64,000 bases of DNA, taken from positions 155,532 to 219,531 of the forward strand of contig JAEUJW010000079.1 in NCBI GenBank assembly GCA_016793465.1. Direction: 5' to 3'. Below, piece after piece: positions 8,454 through 19,620 of this stretch. Source of the DNA: Myxococcales bacterium (lineage in GTDB: Bacteria > Myxococcota > Polyangia > Nannocystales > Nannocystaceae). Every line of letters starts with the position of its first letter. Positions within the stretch are counted from its first letter, which is position 1. Below the pieces are notes generated by a model. It did no database searches. It saw only the letters and a list, made by a program, of their open reading frames with translations, and was not told where the DNA came from. Position numbers and translations under genes: made by a program.

Positions 8454-9764
8454 TCAGAAGCTCCGCACCCACGTGCGGCTCGGGGCGTCGTTCGGGAACA
8501 CCGGCTCCAGGCTGCCGACGGCGACGATGCGCCCGAGCGCGACGTCGAGGGCGCTGACGTCGCTGTGCGCGAACTGGCCGTCGTGCGGCGTCTCGAGCAC
8601 GTTCGTGACCGGCCCCGGCGTCCCGTCGGGCGCGACGTGGAACAGGCTCGCCGCCCCGGCCACGCCGTCGATGTCGACGTCGCTGTACCCGCCGAGGTAC
8701 ACGCCGCCGCACGGCGAGGCCGCGAGGGCCCCGAGGCGGTGCCCGGCGAGCCAGGTCTGGCTCGGGGCCTCGGCCTGGTCGCGCGTCCAGGCCCACACCG
8801 GCGCGCCGGCGGTGGTCAGGGCGCCGACGAAGAACGCCGCCGGGCGCTGGCCGAGCACGTACACCTGGTCGCCGACGCTGACCGCGAGCGCGAGCACGTT
8901 GTTGTCGGTCTCGACCTCCACCGGGTCCGCGGCCCAGCGCTCGCCGTCGGCGTCGAACGAGCGCACGCGCAGCTCCCAGGTGTAGTCGAAGCCGCCGTTC
9001 GAGGTGCCGGCGATGCGGGCGGTCGCCAGGTACACGCGCCCGTCGGCGTCGACGTCGAGCGCCGGGTCGAACTCGTAGGCGCCGCCGTCGGCGCTCCACA
9101 CCAGCGCGAGCGCGTCGTCGTAGCGGTCGACGCGCAGCCTCGCGTCGGGGTCGCCCTCGACCGCGACCGAGAGGACCGCGGCGGCGACGTGGCCGGCGGG
9201 CGAGGCCCCCATGGCCACGACGTGCTCGTCGCGTCCGGGCTCGTGGTCGACGGTCTCGACGGCGAGCAGCTGGCCGTCGGCGCCGAACAGCCACAGCCTG
9301 CTCTCGCGGCCGGCGTCGTCGTCGAAGGCCATGCCGCCGACGACGACCCGGCCGTCGGCCAGGGCCGCCAGCGCGACCGGCGACTCGTCGTCCGCGAACG
9401 TGTGCGACCACGCGACGCCGTCGACGCCGAACTTCTCGAGCGCCGCGACGCCGGTGCGCAGGAGCAGGACGTCGCCGTCGGCGGCGGCGGCCACCCTGCC
9501 CCCGCCGTTCGCGGGCTCGCCGGTCCACACCGGGGCGTCGAGGACCACCGGCACCTCCGCGCAGTCGACCGCGGGGGGCGGCTCGCCGGTGGTGGGCTCG
9601 CCGGTGGTGGGCGCGTCGGTCCCGGTCGAGTCCGCGCCGCTGGAGGTCGGCCCGGGCTCGGTCGCCGACTCGTCGGCGGCCTCCGGACCACACGCCGCCG
9701 CGAGCATGAGCGCGAGCAACCTCCAGCGTCCGCGATGTCGATGCAATGGTTCGAGTTCAAGCAT
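8454..9764 (-). CDS. Lipoprotein with beta-propeller-like repeats
   Basis: ATG 9764 is chosen because it gives a normal signal peptide ending AAAC (then GPEAADES), and because TAGCCT (9775-9780) ends 10 nt upstream. The protein has 436 residues. A Thr/Ser/Pro/Gly linker precedes a domain made of repeats such as VALAALADGRVVVGG, LDVDADGRVYLATARIAG and LGALAASPCGGVYLGGYSD. This pattern resembles outer-membrane-associated propellers (SBBP or delta-60 type). The role is unknown. It is flanked by the two palindromic repeats at 8386 and 9869. Confidence 0.75.
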   Translation of the reverse strand: MLELEPLHRHRGRWRLLALMLAAACGPEAADESATEPGPTSSGADSTGTDAPTTGEPTTGEPPPAVDCAEVPVVLDAPVWTGEPANGGGRVAAAADGDVLLLRTGVAALEKFGVDGVAWSHTFADDESPVALAALADGRVVVGGMAFDDDAGRESRLWLFGADGQLLAVETVDHEPGRDEHVVAMGASPAGHVAAAVLSVAVEGDPDARLRVDRYDDALALVWSADGGAYEFDPALDVDADGRVYLATARIAGTSNGGFDYTWELRVRSFDADGERWAADPVEVETDNNVLALAVSVGDQVYVLGQRPAAFFVGALTTAGAPVWAWTRDQAEAPSQTWLAGHRLGALAASPCGGVYLGGYSDVDIDGVAGAASLFHVAPDGTPGPVTNVLETPHDGQFAHSDVSALDVALGRIVAVGSLEPVFPNDAPSRTWVRSF

Positions 9765-9868
9765 AAGTGAGCGCAGGCTAGCACGGCGGCGCCGCCGGCG
9801 CATCGCCGTCCCGACCTGCGCTCGCGGTGCCTGCGCTAGCGAACCCGCGTCGCCGGACATGTCCGAAT

Positions 9869-9903
9869 GAGCATGTCCTGTAGGACATGGCGGAGAGGTC
9901 AGG
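9869..9903. repeat. Copy B of the ~35-bp palindromic repeat
   Basis: It has the same 18-bp palindrome (9872-9889) and trailing gaggtcaggcc as copy A. A second perfect palindrome, CGGACATGTCCG (9854-9865), sits 6 bp to its left. On the minus strand the element lies just after the dihydroxyacetone kinase stop at 9911, so a transcript-end hairpin is plausible. Confidence 0.7.
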
Positions 9904-9910
9904 CCCGGCG

Positions 9911-11548
9911 TCAGGGCTCGGCGAGCGCGGCGAACACGGCCGCGACGGCGGCGGCGCCGGGGTCCTGGACGCCGCGCAGGGCGTCGGGGCGGACGTAGCT
10001 CGCGCGGCCCGCCGCGGTCTTGACGATCTCGGCGGTGCGGGCGGCCCCGGCCGCGGCCTCGCGAGCGGCGACGGCGAGGTCGTGGGTGCGGGCGAGGGCC
10101 GCGAGCGCGGGCGCGAGGGCGTCGAGCATGGTGCGGTCGCCGACGGCGGCGCCGCCGTACTCCTGCACGCGGCGCATGCCCTCGCCGAGGGCCGCGGGCC
10201 AGTCGGGCGGGTCGCCGACGGCGGCGCCGGCCGCCGCGCAGAAGATCGCCAGCAGGATCCCGCTCGAGCCGCCCATGCTCCGCGCGAGGCGCTCAGAGAT
10301 CGCCGCGAGCAGCTCGGAAGGCTGCGCGAGCGGGAGGTCGTCGACGGCGGCGAGCAGGGCGCGCGCGGCCGTCGCCAGCGTGGTGCCGGTGTCGCCGTCG
10401 CCGACGCGGGCGTCGAGCGCGTCGAGCTCCGCCTGTTTAATAATTAACGCCTCGCAGACGCGGGCGAGGGCGCGGCGGCGGGACGGGTGAGGCGAGGCGG
10501 GGCGCCCGGGCTGGCGCAGCGCCGGCGGGAGCGGGAGCGGCTGGAAGGCGCCGGGGGCGCGTGGGGATGGCCAGGCGCGCGGGCCGACGGGGGAGACGAG
10601 GGCGGCCTCGAGGTCGGGGGCGGACAGCGGGAGGGCGGAGATCGAGAAGCCCTTCATGTCGAGCGAGGTCATCAGGCGCGCGGGGCCGAAGACGTGGCGG
10701 ACGGGGCGACGCACGGCGGCGACGGCGGCGTGGGCGGCGATCGCCAGCTCGATCGGCGGCACGCCGCCGAGGTCGTTGATCAGCAGCGCGAGCGGGGCGT
10801 CGCGGGCGGACGCGAGGGCGGACTCGAGGAGGCCGGTCATGGTCGCGGTGAGCTCGCGCGCGGACGGCAGGGGCATGAGGCGCGCGCCGGGTTCGCCGTG
10901 GATGCCGAGGCCGAGCTCGACGTGGCCGGGGGCGATGCGGTTCTCGGCGGGCTGGCCGGGGATCGTGCACGACGACAGGGACACGCCGATCGAGACGACC
11001 GAGCGGGCCACGCGCTCGGCCGCGGCCTTGATGGCCGGCAGCGAGGCGCCGGCGCGGGCGAGGTGGCCGGCGACCTTGTGCACGAACAGGGTGCCGGCGA
11101 CGCCGCGCGGGCGCGGGGCGTTTAATAGTGCGATGTCGTCGCCGACGATCACGGTCTCGACGGCGAGGCCGAGCGCGCGGGCCCTCTCGGCGGCGAGGCC
11201 GAAGTTGAGGCGATCGCCGGTGTAATTTTTGATAATTAAAAGGCAGCCGGCGGGGCCGGTGACGGCGACGATCGCGGCGAGCACGGCGTCGACGCTGGGG
11301 GACGCGAAGATCTCGCCGGAGACGGCGGCGGTCAGCATGCCGTCGCCGACGAACCCGGCGTGGGCCGGCTCGTGGCCGGCGCCGCCGCCCGAGACCACGG
11401 CGACGCGCGTGGGGTCGAGGTCGGCGCGCACGACGACCTTGATCGCCGGGTAGCCGTCGAGCCGACGCAGGGCGCCGCCCGCGAGGGCGACCTCGGCGTC
11501 GAGGGCCTCGAGCACGATGCTCGCGCGGTCGTTGATGAAGTGGCTCAC
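9911..11548 (-). CDS. dhaK: Dihydroxyacetone kinase, ATP-dependent, DhaK-DhaL single chain
   Basis: The protein has 545 residues from GTG 11548, close to the roughly 550 of Citrobacter-type enzymes that phosphorylate dihydroxyacetone with ATP. Residues 1-330 are the DhaK part: SGGGAGHEPAHAGFVGDGML near 50-70, CLLIIKNYTGDRLNFG near 105, and TSLDMKGFSIS near the end of the domain. After a Pro/Arg linker comes the DhaL part, with ARVGDGDTGTTLA (Mg-ATP-binding aspartates) and RSMGGSSGILLAIF. TACCAT (11555-11560) ends 6 nt before the GTG and no Shine-Dalgarno is visible. No glycerol or PTS genes are adjacent, so it probably serves triose scavenging alone. AT-only patches occur at 10436, 11121 and 11223. 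Confidence 0.93.
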   Translation of the reverse strand: MSHFINDRASIVLEALDAEVALAGGALRRLDGYPAIKVVVRADLDPTRVAVVSGGGAGHEPAHAGFVGDGMLTAAVSGEIFASPSVDAVLAAIVAVTGPAGCLLIIKNYTGDRLNFGLAAERARALGLAVETVIVGDDIALLNAPRPRGVAGTLFVHKVAGHLARAGASLPAIKAAAERVARSVVSIGVSLSSCTIPGQPAENRIAPGHVELGLGIHGEPGARLMPLPSARELTATMTGLLESALASARDAPLALLINDLGGVPPIELAIAAHAAVAAVRRPVRHVFGPARLMTSLDMKGFSISALPLSAPDLEAALVSPVGPRAWPSPRAPGAFQPLPLPPALRQPGRPASPHPSRRRALARVCEALIIKQAELDALDARVGDGDTGTTLATAARALLAAVDDLPLAQPSELLAAISERLARSMGGSSGILLAIFCAAAGAAVGDPPDWPAALGEGMRRVQEYGGAAVGDRTMLDALAPALAALARTHDLAVAAREAAAGAARTAEIVKTAAGRASYVRPDALRGVQDPGAAAVAAVFAALAEP

Positions 11549-11562
11549 CGCGCGATGGTAGC

Positions 11563-12936
11563 TCAATCGAGGTCGAGGAGGCGCAGGTCGTAGCGCGGGT
11601 CGACGCCCGAGGGCGACTCGAACAGCTGCTGCCAGTCGGCGTAGTCGGGGCAGGCCTCGACGACGGTGAGGTTCTGCTCGAGCACGACGTCGTAGTAGTC
11701 GAGGTAGGTCTCGCCGACCCCGCCGAGCTTGCGGAACAGCAGCAGCGAGGCGGCGGCGACCAGCGCCTCCTCGAGCTCCCACTTGGCGCAGGCGTCGTTG
11801 TCGACGCGGTGGTCGTAGAGGAGGTTCATGCCGGGGTCGACGCTGTTGAGGCGGTCGATGCGGGTGTGCAGCAGCTCGTGCACGAGGGTCTCGACGGCGC
11901 CCTCGCGCATGTAGCGGAGGAAGTTCTCGTCGGCGGTCGGCTTCATGTAGATCGGCTCGCTGCCGATGTCGGGCATGGTGCCGAGGATCGTCTCGCTGTC
12001 GAGGGAGATGGCGGCGACATTATTGTACTCGTCGAGGCCCGACTGCATGTTCTTGATGGGGGCGGTGTCGAGGATCGTCAGGCCGGCGGCGATGTAGAAC
12101 GGCGAGGGGTCGAACGAGAGCACGAGGCTGCGCAGGCGGTTCTTCCAGCCGAAGCCGTCGAGCACGTCCTCGGCCGGGAGCTCGAACGGTTTAATTAAGA
12201 GTTGCTGCCAGGCTTCGGGGTAGCCGGTGCGCAGGACCTCGAGCGCGCGCACGGCGTAGTAGACCTCGAGCTGGTCGGCGGGGCCGTCGCCCACGGTCAT
12301 GATGTAGATGTGCTGGTCGTAGCGGTAGATGTGGCGCATGCCGTCGAGCCACGAGAAATTGTCGGGGGCGACGACGTCGGCCTCGGTGAAGGCGCCGGTG
12401 GCGTTGATGTGCTGGTGGCCGAGGTAGGTCAGCGGGACGTCGGCGAGGTCGAGCGGGGCGCACAGCACGCTGGGCTCGCCGGGGCCGGGGGCGTCGTCGG
12501 GGCCGCAGGCGGTCAGCTCGCAGCCGACCCAGGCGAGGTCGTGGGCCGCGAGGGCGTCGCCCGCGACGTCGGGCACGACCCAGCTCGGCTCGCAATCCAC
12601 CGCGCCGGTGTCGGTGGATCCGGTATCGGTGGAGTCGGTGGTCAACGAGCCTCGCGTGGTGTCACCGGTGTCGGTGGCGGACGAATCGGTGGTGATGGTG
12701 TTCGTGGTGTCGCCGGTGTCGCCGGTGAGCGAGGTGTCGCCGGTGTTCGCGGTCGTGACGGCGTCGCCGGTCTCGGTCGGGGCGGAGGTGCCCTCGCCGG
12801 CGGTCGAGGTCGAGGCCGGGAGGGCGCTCGTCGAGGCGTCGCCGTCGTCGCCGAGCGGGGGATCGGCGCCGGGACAGGCGGCGAGGGCGAGGGCGGCGAG
12901 GAGGGGCAGGGCGCGGGGGGACGTGAATGGCCTCAT
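11563..12936 (-). CDS. Lipoprotein with HExxH metalloprotease-like domain
   Basis: The start is placed at ATG 12936 (TATGGC ends 10 nt upstream); an ATG at 12951 would add five residues. The protein has 457 residues with a signal ending LAAC (then PGADPP) and a long linker of Thr, Ser, Asp and Gly. The folded part contains VETLVHELLHTRIDRLNS, a clear HExxH zinc motif, in a helical C-terminal half. A third ligand is not obvious; candidate acidic residues follow in KWELEEALV. The family was not recognised; a secreted or surface peptidase is inferred. It is followed after 14 bp by the dihydroxyacetone kinase gene, which has its own promoter-like hexamer. Confidence 0.7.
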   Translation of the reverse strand: MRPFTSPRALPLLAALALAACPGADPPLGDDGDASTSALPASTSTAGEGTSAPTETGDAVTTANTGDTSLTGDTGDTTNTITTDSSATDTGDTTRGSLTTDSTDTGSTDTGAVDCEPSWVVPDVAGDALAAHDLAWVGCELTACGPDDAPGPGEPSVLCAPLDLADVPLTYLGHQHINATGAFTEADVVAPDNFSWLDGMRHIYRYDQHIYIMTVGDGPADQLEVYYAVRALEVLRTGYPEAWQQLLIKPFELPAEDVLDGFGWKNRLRSLVLSFDPSPFYIAAGLTILDTAPIKNMQSGLDEYNNVAAISLDSETILGTMPDIGSEPIYMKPTADENFLRYMREGAVETLVHELLHTRIDRLNSVDPGMNLLYDHRVDNDACAKWELEEALVAAASLLLFRKLGGVGETYLDYYDVVLEQNLTVVEACPDYADWQQLFESPSGVDPRYDLRLLDLD

Positions 12937-13003
12937 GGCCCGCCGAGCCATAGCAGAGTTCGCGGCGGCGAATGTGGGGGCTTCGCCGTCGACGATTCGC
13001 GGG

Positions 13004-13810
13004 TCAGGTGCCGGTGAAGTCGGCGGGGCGGCGCTCCAGCATGGCGCGCACGGCCTCGTTGTGGTCGGCGGTGTTCTGCGCGACGCCCTGGTAGGTGGCC
13101 GCGAGCTCGAGGGCCCGCTCGAGGTCGGCGTCGAAGCTGCGGTAGGCGGCGCGCTTGGTCAGGCGGAGGGCGACGGGCGGGAGCTCGGCGAGCTGGCGGG
13201 CGAGCGCGGCGGCGGCGGGCAGCAGCTCGGCGGGCTCGACCACGCGGTGGACGAGCCCGATGCGCTCGGCCTCGTCGGTGTCGAGGACGCGGGCGGTGAG
13301 CATGAGCTCGAGGGCGCGGGCGAAGCCGACGGTGCGGGCGAGCAGGTAGGCGCCGCCGTCTCCGGGCACGAGCCCGACTTTGACAAAGGTCGAGCCGAGC
13401 TGGGCGCCGCGGGCGGCGATGCGGAGGTCGCACATGCAGGCGAGGTCGAGGCCGGCGCCGATCGCCGGGCCGTTGATCGCGGCGATGATCGGCTTGTCGG
13501 CGAGGGCGAGGCGCCGGGGGATGCGCTGGATGCCGTCGATGTAGCGGCGGCGCAGCTCGGCGGGCCCGCCGGCGAACATGCCGTCGTGCTGCAGCATGCG
13601 CTTGAGATCGCCGCCGGCGGAGAAGGCCGGGCCGGCGCCGGTGAGGATCATGCAGCGCACCGAGTCGTCGCGCTCGGCCTCGTCGACGGCGCGCACGAGG
13701 CTGTCGACCATGGCGTCGCTGTAGGCGTTGCGGGCGTCGGGGCGGTCGAGCACGATCGTGAGGACGGCACCATCCTGGCTGCGGCGGAGATCCGGAAGCG
13801 GGCCTTGCAT
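13004..13810 (-). CDS. Enoyl-CoA hydratase/isomerase family protein
   Basis: The protein has 268 residues, the usual size for a crotonase-fold subunit. It shows LDRPDARNAYSDAMV near 21, the oxyanion-hole segments AFSAGGDLKRM and INGPAIGAGLDLACMCD, and VGLVPGDGGAYLLARTVG. In hydratases two glutamates act on water. Here the second position reads PGDGG rather than PGEGG, and the first helix has Asp rather than Glu (GLDLA), so isomerase or other crotonase chemistry is possible. TACCCT (13817-13822) ends 6 nt before ATG 13810. It is divergent from the next kinase across 61 bp. The substrate is unknown. Confidence 0.88.
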   Translation of the reverse strand: MQGPLPDLRRSQDGAVLTIVLDRPDARNAYSDAMVDSLVRAVDEAERDDSVRCMILTGAGPAFSAGGDLKRMLQHDGMFAGGPAELRRRYIDGIQRIPRRLALADKPIIAAINGPAIGAGLDLACMCDLRIAARGAQLGSTFVKVGLVPGDGGAYLLARTVGFARALELMLTARVLDTDEAERIGLVHRVVEPAELLPAAAALARQLAELPPVALRLTKRAAYRSFDADLERALELAATYQGVAQNTADHNEAVRAMLERRPADFTGT

Positions 13811-13871
13811 GCCGCGAGGGTAGCCCAGATCGCGCACGATCGCGCGCCCTTGTGGAGTATTGTGACAGTGC

Positions 13872-16658
<2,787 letters not shown>

Positions 16659-16703
16659 GCGTTCAGAGGGGAATTGCGCGTAGTGCGCGAACGCGATCGA
16701 TGA

Positions 16704-16748
16704 ACTACGAAAGTTTTCGTTGACACTACGAAGCTCGTCGTACATGTT
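16704..16748 (+). promoter_or_regulatory. Promoter and likely BlaI-type operator for the regulator-protease pair
   Basis: This AT-richer island has two direct copies of ACTACGAA (16704-16711 and 16725-16732) exactly 21 bp apart. Each is paired with an imperfect inverted half (TTTCGTTG at 16715; TCGTA at 16738). TTGACA occurs at 16720-16725, and CATGTT (16743-16748) ends 9 nt before the BlaI-like start. Helically phased dyads over a promoter are what an autorepressor of this family needs. Confidence 0.6.
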
Positions 16749-16757
16749 CGTCGAGCG

Positions 16758-17141
16758 ATGCCGCCGCCGCGTCCCACCGATGCCGAGCTGTCGATCTTGC
16801 GGGTGCTGTGGTCGACGGGGCCGGCGACGGTGCGGACCGTGTTCGAGGCGCTGCAGTCCGAGCGGGCCGTCAACTACACGACGGTGTTGAAGCTGCTGCA
16901 GATCATGACCGACAAGGGGCTGGTGATCCGCGACGAGTCGGCGCGCAGCCACGTGTACGCGCCGGCGCAGGCGGAGTCGGAGACGCAGGGCTCGCTGGTC
17001 CGCGACCTGCTCGACAAGGCGTTCGCGGGCTCGGCGTCGCGGCTGGTGATGCGGGCGCTCGAGGAGCGGCCGGCCAGCGCCGACGAGCTGGCCCAGCTGC
17101 GCGCGCTGCTGGCCCGGCTCGAGCGGGAGGAGGCGCCGTGA
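16758..17141 (+). CDS. BlaI/MecI/CopY-family transcriptional repressor
   Basis: The protein has 127 residues, the typical family length. The N-terminal winged helix covers residues 5-75 (PTDAELSILRVLWSTGPATV, then VNYTTVLKLLQIMTDKGLV), closely matching BlaI-type repressors. The C-terminal half is the helical dimer and cleavage region. It overlaps the downstream membrane protease by the GTGA junction at 17138-17141, the standard repressor-sensor arrangement. In characterised pairs the protease leads to repressor cleavage. The dyads at 16704-16748 suggest autorepression. Confidence 0.93.
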   Translation: MPPPRPTDAELSILRVLWSTGPATVRTVFEALQSERAVNYTTVLKLLQIMTDKGLVIRDESARSHVYAPAQAESETQGSLVRDLLDKAFAGSASRLVMRALEERPASADELAQLRALLARLEREEAP

Positions 17142-18346
17142 CCGCGCTGGCGCTGTTCGGCGTGGTGGTGCTGCACGCGACGTGGATCGCGGCGGCGATC
17201 GCCGCGGTGGTGGCGATCGGGCTGCGCTGGATCGGCGCGGAGCGGCCGTGGCTGCGGCACGCGCTCGCGCTCGCCGGATTTTTGACGATCGCGCCGGCGG
17301 CGCTGGCGTTCGCGGCCGGGCCGCGGTTGGTCGAAGAGGCGGCGGCGGTCGGCGTCGGCGCCTCGCCGGCGGCGGCGGAGGTCGCGGCGACGATCTCGCT
17401 GGCGCCGGTGTTGCCGTGGATCGGGCTGGTGTGGCTCGTGGGCGCGGCGTGGGGGCTGCTCGGGCTGGCCGTCGCGGTCGTGCAGATCGGGGAGATCCGC
17501 CGCGGGGCGCGTCCGTTGCCCGTCGCCGAGGCGGAGCGGCTGCTGGCGCGGGCGCGGCGGGAGGTCGGGTACCGGGGGTCGGTCGAGCTGGCGCTGTCCG
17601 ACCGCGTCGGGGTGCCGACGTTGATCGGCTGGCGCCGGCCGCTGTGCGCGCTGCCGGCGGCGACGCGCACGTCCGACGCGGACCTCGAGCTGTTGCTGGT
17701 GCACGAGCTGGCCCACGTGCGCCGCGCCGACATCGCCTGGAACTGGGCCCAGAGCCTGGCCGAGGCCCTGCTGTTCTTTCACCCCGCGGCGCGCTGGCTG
17801 GCCCGGCAGATCCGCGACGAACGCGAGTGCTGCTGCGACGCGGTCGTGGCCCGCACGCCCGGGGCGCTCGCCCCTTATGTCCACGCGCTCACGCGCCTCG
17901 TGATGGCCGGGCCCACCCCGGGTCCGGCGCTGTCTGCAACCGGAGGTTCTCTCGTGTCTCGCATCGAACGTCTCATCGAACCCGGGGCCGCCGCGGCTCC
18001 GTCGTGGAATCGCTGTCTGTTGCTCGCGCTCGCGGCCGTCGCGGCCGGCGGCGTGCTCGTGGCCTGCGAGACCGAGGAGGTCGAGACAGGCGCGCGCGAG
18101 GTGGCGGCGCCGGCCCCGGTGATCGCGGAGCAGGCCGAGGCCGCCGTGGTGGGGGGCGAGCCGCAGACGGCGGCGCCGCAGGCCAGGAGGATCGTCGACC
18201 CGTTCGGCAACGAGCTCGTGCTCACCCCGGTGAACGCGGGCGGCGCGGAGGCGGCGAACGAGGCGGCGTCGGAGACCCGCTACCTGCTCGAGCCCGGGCC
18301 GTGGCTCGACGATGTCGCGCTGAACAACGGCACCGACGGCTGCTGA
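17138..18346 (+). CDS. BlaR1/MecR1-like M56 membrane metalloprotease without penicillin sensor
   Basis: The protein has 402 residues from GTG 17138. Three hydrophobic spans precede the protease loop (about 1-30, 35-65, 85-115). The zinc motif is HELAH (His189, Glu190, His193) in LLVHELAHVRRAD, followed by the M56-like FFHPAARWLARQIRDERECCCD. A further hydrophobic segment near 290-307 ends LVACETEE. What follows is only a tail of about 95 residues rich in Ala and Glu; the penicillin-binding sensor domain of BlaR1 is absent. The signal sensed must therefore differ from beta-lactams, and no beta-lactamase gene is nearby. Confidence 0.9.
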   Translation: MTALALFGVVVLHATWIAAAIAAVVAIGLRWIGAERPWLRHALALAGFLTIAPAALAFAAGPRLVEEAAAVGVGASPAAAEVAATISLAPVLPWIGLVWLVGAAWGLLGLAVAVVQIGEIRRGARPLPVAEAERLLARARREVGYRGSVELALSDRVGVPTLIGWRRPLCALPAATRTSDADLELLLVHELAHVRRADIAWNWAQSLAEALLFFHPAARWLARQIRDERECCCDAVVARTPGALAPYVHALTRLVMAGPTPGPALSATGGSLVSRIERLIEPGAAAAPSWNRCLLLALAAVAAGGVLVACETEEVETGAREVAAPAPVIAEQAEAAVVGGEPQTAAPQARRIVDPFGNELVLTPVNAGGAEAANEAASETRYLLEPGPWLDDVALNNGTDGC

Positions 18347-18440
18347 GCGCGCGTCGCGGTCCATGCGAACGCTGGGCGGTAGCGACGCGGGCGGTGACGA
18401 TCGAGCGGTCGTTCGGAGGTCGGGACAGGGGTCGGCTCGT

Positions 18441-18764
18441 TCAGCCGTCGTCGTTCTTCTCGAGGAAGACGCCGCCCTTGTATTCGACGTAGTTCAGCAC
18501 GCCCTCGGGCAGGAAGCACAGCAGCTCGCCGCCCTCGGCGACGGGTAGCGCGACGAGGCGATCGTCGGCGGTCGGGAGCGAGACGCGGAGACCGCGGTTC
18601 ACGACGATCTCGTCGAGCGCGTCGAAGAACTCGTCGCGGGTCATGCCGGCGCGGAGGAGGGCTCGCATCTCGTCGAGGGTGGGCGCGTTCGGGGTCGGGC
18701 GGGGCGCGCGAGCGTCGCGGGGGGCGGGGCGCAGGGCGTTGCGGATGCGGTCCCAGAGGCTCAT
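18441..18764 (-). CDS. Small unknown protein, 107 aa
   Basis: ATG 18764 is supported by TACACT (18774-18779) ending 9 nt upstream. The product begins MSLWDRIRNALRP, has a Pro/Arg-rich stretch, then an acidic domain with phrases EMRALLRAGMTRDEFFDALDEIV and GELLCFLPEGVLNYVEYKG. There is no signal peptide. I do not recognise the family. It converges on the BlaR1-like gene with 94 bp between the stops and no visible terminator. Confidence 0.55.
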   Translation of the reverse strand: MSLWDRIRNALRPAPRDARAPRPTPNAPTLDEMRALLRAGMTRDEFFDALDEIVVNRGLRVSLPTADDRLVALPVAEGGELLCFLPEGVLNYVEYKGGVFLEKNDDG

Positions 18765-18938
18765 GACGACCGCAGTGTATCCGAGCGCTCGTCGACGCCA
18801 GCGCAGGATCCGTCGGGCCTCGGCCCGCGCAGGCCTCCGACGCTGGTCGTCGGCGACGAGCGCACCCGCGGTCATCGCAGCGGGTCCTCGATGGTGCAGT
18901 CCACGACGAGGAGCCGCTCCGAAGGAGCGCGTCACGGG

Positions 18939-19208
18939 TCACTCGTCATTCGGAGTCGTGCAGGTCGGAGCCTTGCCCTTGGCGATCAGGTCGGCGATCT
19001 GCGTCAGCGACAGGCCGCGAGCGCGGCAGTCACGGACCCAACGGGCGCGCTCGCGGGCGCTCGGGTCGTAGTACACGCGCACGCCGCGGCCGAAGCTGGT
19101 CTTCGACATCGGCGGGCATAAAAGGGCGGCGTAGGAGCGATGGAACGTCGGCTTCGAGACCCCGAGGATCTCTCGTAGCTCGTCCGCGGTGACGTGGTCC
19201 GCCAGCAT
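18939..19208 (-). CDS. Small MerR-like/helix-turn-helix DNA-binding protein
   Basis: The protein has 89 residues. The N-terminal part (VTADELREILGVSKPTFHRSY) looks like a winged-helix recognition element. The middle has the MerR-like wing phrase GVRVYYDPSARERARWVRDCRARGLSLTQIADLIAKG. There is no effector domain, so it would be a minimal regulator. AGGA lies about 10 nt before ATG 19208, and a good sigma-70-like promoter (TTGCAG-N17-TATCAT) lies upstream. It is divergent from a small acidic protein gene. The target is unknown; the pair may be co-regulated from their shared AT-rich spacer. Confidence 0.65.
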   Translation of the reverse strand: MLADHVTADELREILGVSKPTFHRSYAALLCPPMSKTSFGRGVRVYYDPSARERARWVRDCRARGLSLTQIADLIAKGKAPTCTTPNDE

Positions 19209-19244
19209 GGCGCGCGCATCCTACCGCCGCGCGTCGGAGCCTGG

Positions 19245-19273
19245 ATGATACGTTCGTCGAGATTAAACTGCAA
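19245..19273 (-). promoter_or_regulatory. Sigma-70-like promoter TTGCAG-N17-TATCAT
   Basis: Read on the minus strand, TTGCAG (19273-19268) and TATCAT (19250-19245) are 17 bp apart, the consensus spacing. The promoter lies in the most AT-rich spacer of the window and points into the MerR-like gene starting at 19208. On the plus strand TTAAAC (19263) and TATGGT (19286-19291), also 17 bp apart, could drive the divergent gene at 19345. Confidence 0.5.
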
Positions 19274-19344
19274 CTAAACAAAGACTATGGTAAGACACCA
19301 AAGTTCGAGGCCACAGAGGCCATCAGCGGCACGAGGAGCGCACC

Positions 19345-19620
19345 ATGTCAGAGGACGATGACCAGGAATTTTCAGACGAGGTCGAGGTGGACCTCGATGA
19401 CGGGGATGAGCCACGCGCAGAGGCGCCGGAGGAGGGCGACGAGTTTCTCGGGGAGTACGCGTCCGTCGAGGACTACTTCGCGGGCATGCTCGGCGAGTTG
19501 ATGCACCCGGAGATCATGTGGGTGCTCGAGTGCGTGGACTTCGCCGAGGTGCGGCGGCGGTTCGAGGCGGACGGTTCGCGGTACTTCCGCGTGGCGGGGG
19601 CCGTGTACCGCCGGGGGTAG
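19345..19620 (+). CDS. Small acidic protein of unknown function, 91 aa
   Basis: ATG 19345 opens a protein that is extremely acidic in its first 40 residues (MSEDDDQEFSDEVEVDLDDG) and then has a compact helical-looking part (ASVEDYFAGMLGELMHPEIMWVLECVDFAEVRRRF). The family was not recognised. The antisense strand of this gene is also read by the over-long tail of the metalloprotease frame 19372-21021, which I regard as an artefact of rearrangement. Normal codon use and its own upstream promoter candidate support this strand as the real gene. Confidence 0.6.
   Translation: MSEDDDQEFSDEVEVDLDDGDEPRAEAPEEGDEFLGEYASVEDYFAGMLGELMHPEIMWVLECVDFAEVRRRFEADGSRYFRVAGAVYRRG

Noticed and set aside
16758..18346. 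Beta-lactam resistance regulator
   Set aside because: The penicillin-binding sensor domain is absent and no beta-lactamase or PBP gene is adjacent.
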